DNA of 50,773 nucleotides, taken from contig JACDOK010000016.1 in the NCBI GenBank assembly GCA_017656185.1, forward strand, positions 1 through 50,773, given 5' to 3'. Shown in pieces: positions 47,186-50,773 of this stretch. The position numbers and the translations under genes were made by a program. Numbering within the stretch: the stretch's first letter is position 1; each line of letters begins with the position of its first letter. The notes under the pieces were generated by a model. It worked only from the letters and a program-made list of their open reading frames with translations. It did no database searches and was not told where the DNA came from. Source of the DNA: Peptococcaceae bacterium. GTDB taxonomy: Bacteria > Bacillota > Desulfotomaculia > Desulfotomaculales > JACDOK01.

Positions 47186-48127
47186 TTATCTAACAGCATC
47201 CCACTTTTGCCGGGTTGCAACATTTTGCAACCCTCCCCCCTTCCCTTTCTTACCGGTACCGCAAGTGCCGTACCACACCCGCCGCGACTCGCGTTCAGCT
47301 GCACGGGCTTGGGCATACCATCGACGAACCAGCACATCCGGCGGCGGCGTCTCCGGCTCCAGTGCCGGAGCCCAGTCCCTGGCATCCTGGATTACCTGAT
47401 CGTAATAACCTGGTAAAGTATTGGGGTCAATGGTTGCTGTTTGCTGTAGTACGTATCCTACCGTCGTTTCCGGATTCACAAAACCGGCATCACGTACAGC
47501 TTCCCTTGCCAACTGTATTGCTTTTCCCAGATTAAAACTATCTAGGGCTTCCCTGATCCGCAGTATGGCAGGTCCAGGCACACCAAAGAGGATACGGGAA
47601 CTAATTCTTATTTCGTACGTTGCCCGCCCGGCCGCCTCCGACGGGGTGGTATATATAGGATCTTTGGCCTCGTGCGGAACGGGGTGAGGTATCTGAGGTA
47701 TCGGGGGTAACAGCATGGCAAACGTCCGCTGCTCGCGGGTTGCATTCATTTCCCTCAGCGCACGGCGCATCACGGCCAGGACTTCGGGATCTCTGAGTAA
47801 TTGCTGGACAGCTTTGATATAGGACGTGCCGAGAAAACGCTCCCGGCGTTTTCGCTCACGGTCCTTCTCCCGCGCTTCGGGCGTGCGCTTTCGCTCACGG
47901 TCCTTGCGGCGGCGTATTTCGACATTCTCCCTTTTACGCCGCGCCCGTTCCGCCCGGTAGGCCTCCGGGTCGTAACACTTCAAGCCTTTCGTTACGGCCA
48001 TCTTTGAAACATTCAATCTCCTGCCTATCTCGGCAGCGCTCATTCCGCATAAAAAATACCCGTCCAGGTAGGCATCCAGGTTTACTTTTTGCGGAGGACA
48101 GCATCCATTGCACACTAATCCCCACAC
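47186..48127 (-). CDS. HTH protein with long basic helical linker
   Basis: A 313-residue protein. N-terminal helix-turn-helix at about 18-55 (LDGYFLCGMSAAEIGRRLNV, then SKMAVTKGLK), similar to homeodomain-like resolvase/transposase HTHs. It is followed by a very basic helix (residues 60-100, RERKRTPEAREKDRERKRRE) and a 200-residue alpha/beta region (RISSRILFGVPGPAILRIRE). The start could be GTG 48127 or 48115. The upstream gap contains palindrome GGAATATTCC (48196-48205). It may be an activator of element genes, comparable to late activators in phages; this is inference. Confidence 0.55.
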   Translation of the reverse strand: MWGLVCNGCCPPQKVNLDAYLDGYFLCGMSAAEIGRRLNVSKMAVTKGLKCYDPEAYRAERARRKRENVEIRRRKDRERKRTPEAREKDRERKRRERFLGTSYIKAVQQLLRDPEVLAVMRRALREMNATREQRTFAMLLPPIPQIPHPVPHEAKDPIYTTPSEAAGRATYEIRISSRILFGVPGPAILRIREALDSFNLGKAIQLAREAVRDAGFVNPETTVGYVLQQTATIDPNTLPGYYDQVIQDARDWAPALEPETPPPDVLVRRWYAQARAAERESRRVWYGTCGTGKKGKGGGLQNVATRQKWDAVR

Positions 48128-48223
48128 CCTTCCGTCCCGCCTTGTTCCACAAGGCCGGACCCGGACTAAATTATTCGCTTGTAGAAGGCAAAAGTAGGAA
48201 TATTCCCATCCTATTTCGACGAA

Positions 48224-48562
48224 TTACCGGGTATTTGTTGTGTTATGATAAGAAAGTAATCTATGGAAAGTAATTTCACCTAGGTTAAACCTATTTTTCT
48301 GTTTTGAAAATTGTTTATTTTGTTGCTTCTTTTGGCCCATAGGTTGGAGTGCTCGCGTTGTGCGAGCATCATCTCCAAAATAAATAGCCTCTACAGGCAC
48401 TCCAAAAAATCTTGCAATTTTGATTGCTGTTTTTAGGGGCGGAGTTCGCTTTCCAGTTTCGTACATTGCAACAGTGCTTGGATGTAATCTAACGGCTTTA
48501 GCAAATTCTCGTTGTGTTAATCTTTTTTCTCTTCTTAGTTGCGCTAAGGTCTTGGTTTTCAT
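48224..48562 (-). CDS. XRE-family regulator A (leftward)
   Basis: 112 residues from ATG 48562 with AAAGGTGAT SD. Residues 5-60 form a classic XRE/Cro HTH (LAQLRREKRLTQREFAKAVR, then LHPSTVAMYETGKRTPP) ending VPVEAIYFG. A basic, Gln/Lys-rich tail follows (KKQQNKQFSKQKNRF). It is transcribed from the consensus promoter 48607-48635, whose spacer contains an operator, and is divergent to regulator B. By arrangement it is the Cro-like partner of the ImmR-like repressor. Confidence 0.8.
   Translation of the reverse strand: MKTKTLAQLRREKRLTQREFAKAVRLHPSTVAMYETGKRTPPLKTAIKIARFFGVPVEAIYFGDDARTTRALQPMGQKKQQNKQFSKQKNRFNLGEITFHRLLSYHNTTNTR
48350..48368. promoter_or_regulatory. Operator-like palindrome inside regulator A gene
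   Basis: TGCTCGC-GTTGT-GCGAGCA, a perfect 7-bp inverted repeat within the 3' part of the regulator A gene, matching the operator consensus CTCGCA-NNN-TGTGAG found in the divergent promoter region. Confidence 0.5.
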
Positions 48563-48580
48563 GGGCATCACCTTTCCGCT

Positions 48581-48595
48581 CTCGCATGTTGTGAG
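48581..48595. promoter_or_regulatory. Operator downstream of leftward promoter
   Basis: CTCGCA-TGT-TGTGAG, one mismatch from perfect dyad. It lies between the -10 of the leftward promoter and the regulator A start codon, so a bound protein would block early transcription. Confidence 0.6.
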
Positions 48596-48606
48596 CATCT
48601 AATAGA

Positions 48607-48635
48607 ATAATACACGCAATATGTGAGCATGTCAA
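48607..48635 (-). promoter_or_regulatory. Leftward promoter with operator in its spacer
   Basis: Minus strand TTGACA (48635-48630), 17-base spacer, TATTAT (48612-48607). The spacer contains CACGCA-ATA-TGTGAG (48613-48627, plus-strand reading), a third operator copy. Drives regulator A. Confidence 0.75.
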
Positions 48636-48677
48636 TACTTCCGGCAATAGAATTTCACTATTCGCGAACATATATTT

Positions 48678-48706
48678 TTGACAACTCACAAATTGTGATA
48701 GTATAT
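48678..48706 (+). promoter_or_regulatory. Rightward promoter with operator in its spacer
   Basis: TTGACA (48678-48683), 17-base spacer, GTATAT (48701-48706). The spacer holds CTCACA-AAT-TGTGAT (48685-48699), the fourth operator. Drives regulator B and the ImmA-like gene. Confidence 0.7.
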
Positions 48707-48725
48707 GGTGATGGGGAGAAAAAAT

Positions 48726-49118
48726 ATGATGCTAGCGTCAAGATTAAGGCTTTTAAGAACAAAAAAGGGGTTAAGTCAACGGGAGCTAGCCAAACTGATA
48801 AAGATAGCACCTAGCACCCTAGCTATGTATGAAGTAGGAAAAAGGGAACCTGACTACAACACCTTAGAAAAAATAGCTGATTTCTATGGAGTCACTACAG
48901 ACTATCTTCTTGGCCGCACCGATAACCCAAAAGGAAACGTAGACGAATACGATCCTAAATTGAAGAAGGCCCTCGAAGATCCGGCTATTACCGACTTATT
49001 AATGAAAGTTCCGGATCTTACCGAAGAAGAAAAGCAGTCGCTTGCCGAACACTGGGCCTATGTGATGGACTTCATAGAGCGAAAACGCCAAGAACGCAAG
49101 AAACAGCAAAACGATTAA
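48726..49118 (+). CDS. XRE-family repressor B (ImmR-like)
   Basis: About 130 residues from ATG 48726 or 48729 (GGGGAGAAAAAAT SD). N-terminal HTH (residues 3-60: LRLLRTKKGLSQRELAKLIK, IAPSTLAMYEVGKREPDYNT) with the typical IADFYGVTTDYLLGRTDNP linker. The C-terminal 70 residues are helical (DLTEEEKQSLAEHWAYVMDF) and may mediate oligomerisation. This length and layout match ImmR of ICEBs1 and related repressors that keep mobile elements quiet. The next gene downstream is ImmA-like, as in ICEBs1. Confidence 0.85.
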   Translation: MMLASRLRLLRTKKGLSQRELAKLIKIAPSTLAMYEVGKREPDYNTLEKIADFYGVTTDYLLGRTDNPKGNVDEYDPKLKKALEDPAITDLLMKVPDLTEEEKQSLAEHWAYVMDFIERKRQERKKQQND

Positions 49119-49225
49119 AAACCACCTCTTCTAACCAAAAAGAAGGCCGCTGCCGAGAGCAGCGCCTTCGCCGTTTATAGGGGTCTCGACACAAATCGAC
49201 AAATATTTTCACCAAGGTGATCCAA

Positions 49226-49693
49226 TTGCACTGGGCAATCAACCGCGCTTTCGAAGTGCTTGAGAAATACGACCTGTGGGATACCTATGTAGGACTTCGT
49301 CAGCTAAGGATGATCTGCGACAACCAGGACGTTTACTATACAACCTTCCCCTTCCGCGGCCGGATCAGGGAACGGTATGTGCGAACATCGGACGATATCA
49401 AAGTATTGACGGTAGATCGCCGCGCCCTGGGCGACACGGCCATGCACAAACATTTAATTGCTCACGGCCTGGGACACCACTTCCTGCACCAGGGCAACCA
49501 CTGCCACCTGCATACCCTGTACCTGGACAAGCAGGAAATCGAAGCGGAGCAGTTTGCGGCTGTGCTGCTGGTACCGCCGGGCGTGCTGCGCTCTGAAGAC
49601 AGCTGGACACCAAAGAAGATCGCCCTGAGATGTCGTGTACCGACCAATGTGGCTGCCCGCCGCTTCCGGATTATGGAACGAGTGGGGATGTGA
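49226..49693 (+). CDS. ImmA/IrrE-family protein with altered active site
   Basis: About 155 residues; TTG 49226 follows AAGGTGATC, a strong SD, better than the GTG at 49217 that lies inside it. ImmA/IrrE fold features are present: VDRRALGDTAMHKHLIAHGL then GHHFLH, and EIEAEQFAAVLLVPPGVL with the third zinc-ligand Glu. The HExxH motif reads HGLGH (codons CAC GGC CTG GGA CAC), so the catalytic Glu is Gly. A two-base change from GAA or GAG is needed, so it is not a simple read error. The zinc ligands remain. Intact family members cleave the neighbouring ImmR-like repressor to switch on the element. Confidence 0.8.
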   Translation: MHWAINRAFEVLEKYDLWDTYVGLRQLRMICDNQDVYYTTFPFRGRIRERYVRTSDDIKVLTVDRRALGDTAMHKHLIAHGLGHHFLHQGNHCHLHTLYLDKQEIEAEQFAAVLLVPPGVLRSEDSWTPKKIALRCRVPTNVAARRFRIMERVGM

Positions 49694-49711
49694 ATTAAGG
49701 GAGAAGGATGA

Positions 49712-50308
49712 TTGCTTGTGATTGACTTTAATAATTTGGCGAGTTGTGAGAAGAGATCTCTAACTACGTTTTGTGATCGAGCAAAGGCTTTGATGTCAAG
49801 GCGTATGTTGAAAAATGGTCTTCCGAAAATTGAGTTAAAAGAAACTATCTCCCTAAATCCGCCTACTTTCGAGTGCGAGGCTACACTACCAGACGAAGAA
49901 GAATTTAGATCATTTCTCATAGATTTACGTACTTTTATAAGTGAAAAAGAACCCAACTATTTCTATAAAGTTTACAACATTCTCCATAGAAAACTTAATG
50001 ACAAGGCACTCAAGGATAAGCTAGTCTTAGTACGAAAAGAATTTTCACAGGCTTTAAAGCAAGGACCAATTAGCATTATTAACGGTACAAAAAAGTATAC
50101 GCCTAAATACATCATTAATTTATATTTGAACGGCCGCTATTTTCACGATGATGAAGAGAAACGAATTGAACTTGAAGAGCTCGAACATAGTTTAGGAGGC
50201 GAAGCCGAGTTAAAGTTTATTTTTCATGAGTGTGCTCGCAAGCTAATAAAGTGCATTTATATTTTACATCAATTAATTAGAGAAAATGTCAATAATTTAG
50301 GATTCTAA
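49712..50308 (+). CDS. AT-rich hypothetical protein next to ImmA-like gene
   Basis: 198 residues from TTG 49712 with GGGAGAAGGATGA SD. Mostly helical with some charged strands (FRSFLIDLRTFISEKEPNYF, then VLVRKEFSQALKQGP). It ends in a helix HECARKLIKCIYILHQLI. AT-rich compared with the regulator genes, so perhaps separately acquired. It is 18 bases after the ImmA-like gene and so probably in the same operon. No recognised motifs; cargo or immunity function is possible. Confidence 0.5.
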   Translation: MLVIDFNNLASCEKRSLTTFCDRAKALMSRRMLKNGLPKIELKETISLNPPTFECEATLPDEEEFRSFLIDLRTFISEKEPNYFYKVYNILHRKLNDKALKDKLVLVRKEFSQALKQGPISIINGTKKYTPKYIINLYLNGRYFHDDEEKRIELEELEHSLGGEAELKFIFHECARKLIKCIYILHQLIRENVNNLGF

Positions 50309-50354
50309 TAATTCTAATAAAGCTTTTTGGAAGGTAGGTAATGTAATATGGTAC

Positions 50355-50650
50355 TGTAATGCCCCCCAGAAATGAGACAACTTTAAGCGGCTGATTTCCG
50401 GAGACAATTCCTAAACTGTACCGGTGATTGATAATCTAAGGCAGAGTGCATACGCTCCTCATTGTAAAACTTCACCCAGTATAACCAGGATGCCATCACC
50501 GGATCTGAGCAGAGCCCAGATCCGGCGGTACCTGTAGGTGGGGTATTGACGGTATAGTTCCTTAATCCGGCGATAGATTATCTCTCCAGAAAACAACTGT
50601 TTCGTTCCCAAGGGGAGCAGTATACAAGGTTAGTAATTAACTGGTTAGCA
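50355..50650 (-). mobile_element. IS3-family insertion sequence remnant, internally deleted
   Basis: The minus strand encodes the end of an IS3/IS150-type OrfB transposase (WVKFYNEERMHSALDYQSPV, then QFRNCLRKSAA, stop 50383-50385). Upstream of it in another frame is an N-terminal region, IYRRIKELYRQYPTYRYRRI then WALLR. The catalytic DDE core between is missing. The junction lies in a palindrome CCGGATCTG/CAGATCCGG (50499-50525). A terminal sequence beginning TGTAATGCCCCCCAG at 50355 marks one end. The element cannot move by itself. Confidence 0.75.
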
Positions 50651-50720
50651 AAAATTAGAAAAAGAAAGTTTTAGCTTTGATCGACCTATTTCGACATAAT
50701 CGCCAAAGGGTATCGACTGG

Positions 50721-50747
50721 GTCAAGTCCAAACTTGTGTGTAAAATC
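50721..50747 (+). repeat. Possible IS256-type terminal inverted repeat
   Basis: GTCAAGTCCAAACTTGTGTG followed by TAAAATC resembles the ends of IS256-family elements (GTCCxxxxxTTGTGTAAA pattern, from memory). If so, an IS256-like element begins here and its transposase lies to the right of the window. Confidence 0.35.
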
Positions 50748-50773
50748 CCTCTGGTAGGGTAGTTGTTTTCAGG

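Noticed and set aside
1-50773. CRISPR arrays, tRNA or rRNA genes
   Set aside because: No regularly spaced repeats with unique spacers and no tRNA- or rRNA-like segments were noticed on reading; no computational scan was possible.

Overview
The window looks like accessory DNA of a low-to-mid GC Bacillota bacterium, most likely a Peptococcaceae-type anaerobe (Pelotomaculum/Desulfotomaculum group; this placement is inference). The clues are strong Shine-Dalgarno (SD) sequences, many GTG/TTG starts, consensus sigma-A promoters, a secreted copper-amine-oxidase-N stalk protein and Gram-positive style secreted proteins. No rRNA, tRNA or obvious chromosomal housekeeping operon was seen. The content fits a large conjugative element (ICE or conjugative plasmid), although no relaxase, coupling ATPase (VirD4/TraG) or oriT was recognised in this window.

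Layout. Nearly everything from 1 to 39 kb reads leftwards. 0-8.4 kb holds maintenance genes: a winged-helix protein, an S1-domain protein, topoisomerase III, a HAD phosphatase, a ParR-like/ParM pair with a palindrome array between them, a multi-zinc-knuckle protein and two HD-domain phosphohydrolases. 8.4-30.2 kb is an almost complete Tad (tight adherence) pilus locus: CpaB, TadZ, TadA, TadB, TadC, two Flp pilins, TadV, TadE- and TadG-like minor pilins, two further CpaE/TadZ-like ATPases, and three large secreted proteins that look like beta-propeller or Ig adhesins. 30.3-38.9 kb is a compact VirB-type secretion module: VirB2-like pilins, a PrgI/VirB3-like protein, a split VirB4, a VirB6-like channel with an Fn3-like ectodomain and a bifunctional SLT/M23 wall hydrolase. 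Read in transcription order, this would be a secretion channel plus a retractable surface pilus with adhesins, plausibly for mating-pair formation.

39-50.8 kb is a mosaic of cargo and control. It contains an AT-rich metallophosphoesterase-NTPase (STAND/NACHT-like) gene that looks like an anti-phage sensor, a XerC/D-size tyrosine recombinase with an unusual inverted repeat in its promoter region, a MerR relic, a frameshifted Dam methylase, and an ICEBs1-like switch. The switch has two divergent XRE regulators whose operators sit exactly between -35 and -10, plus an ImmA-like protein that has lost its catalytic Glu. The right edge carries an internally deleted IS3-family transposase and a possible IS256-type terminal repeat.

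Regulatory themes: intrinsic terminators sit directly in front of the ribosome binding sites of many downstream genes. The NYN-domain gene has a perfect consensus promoter followed by a hairpin leader ending in a terminator. One gene has a stem-loop inserted between its SD and its start codon. Several genes carry apparent single-base frameshifts (VirB4 N-terminal protein, Dam, possibly the HD-GYP gene), so parts of the element may be decaying or rely on recoding.
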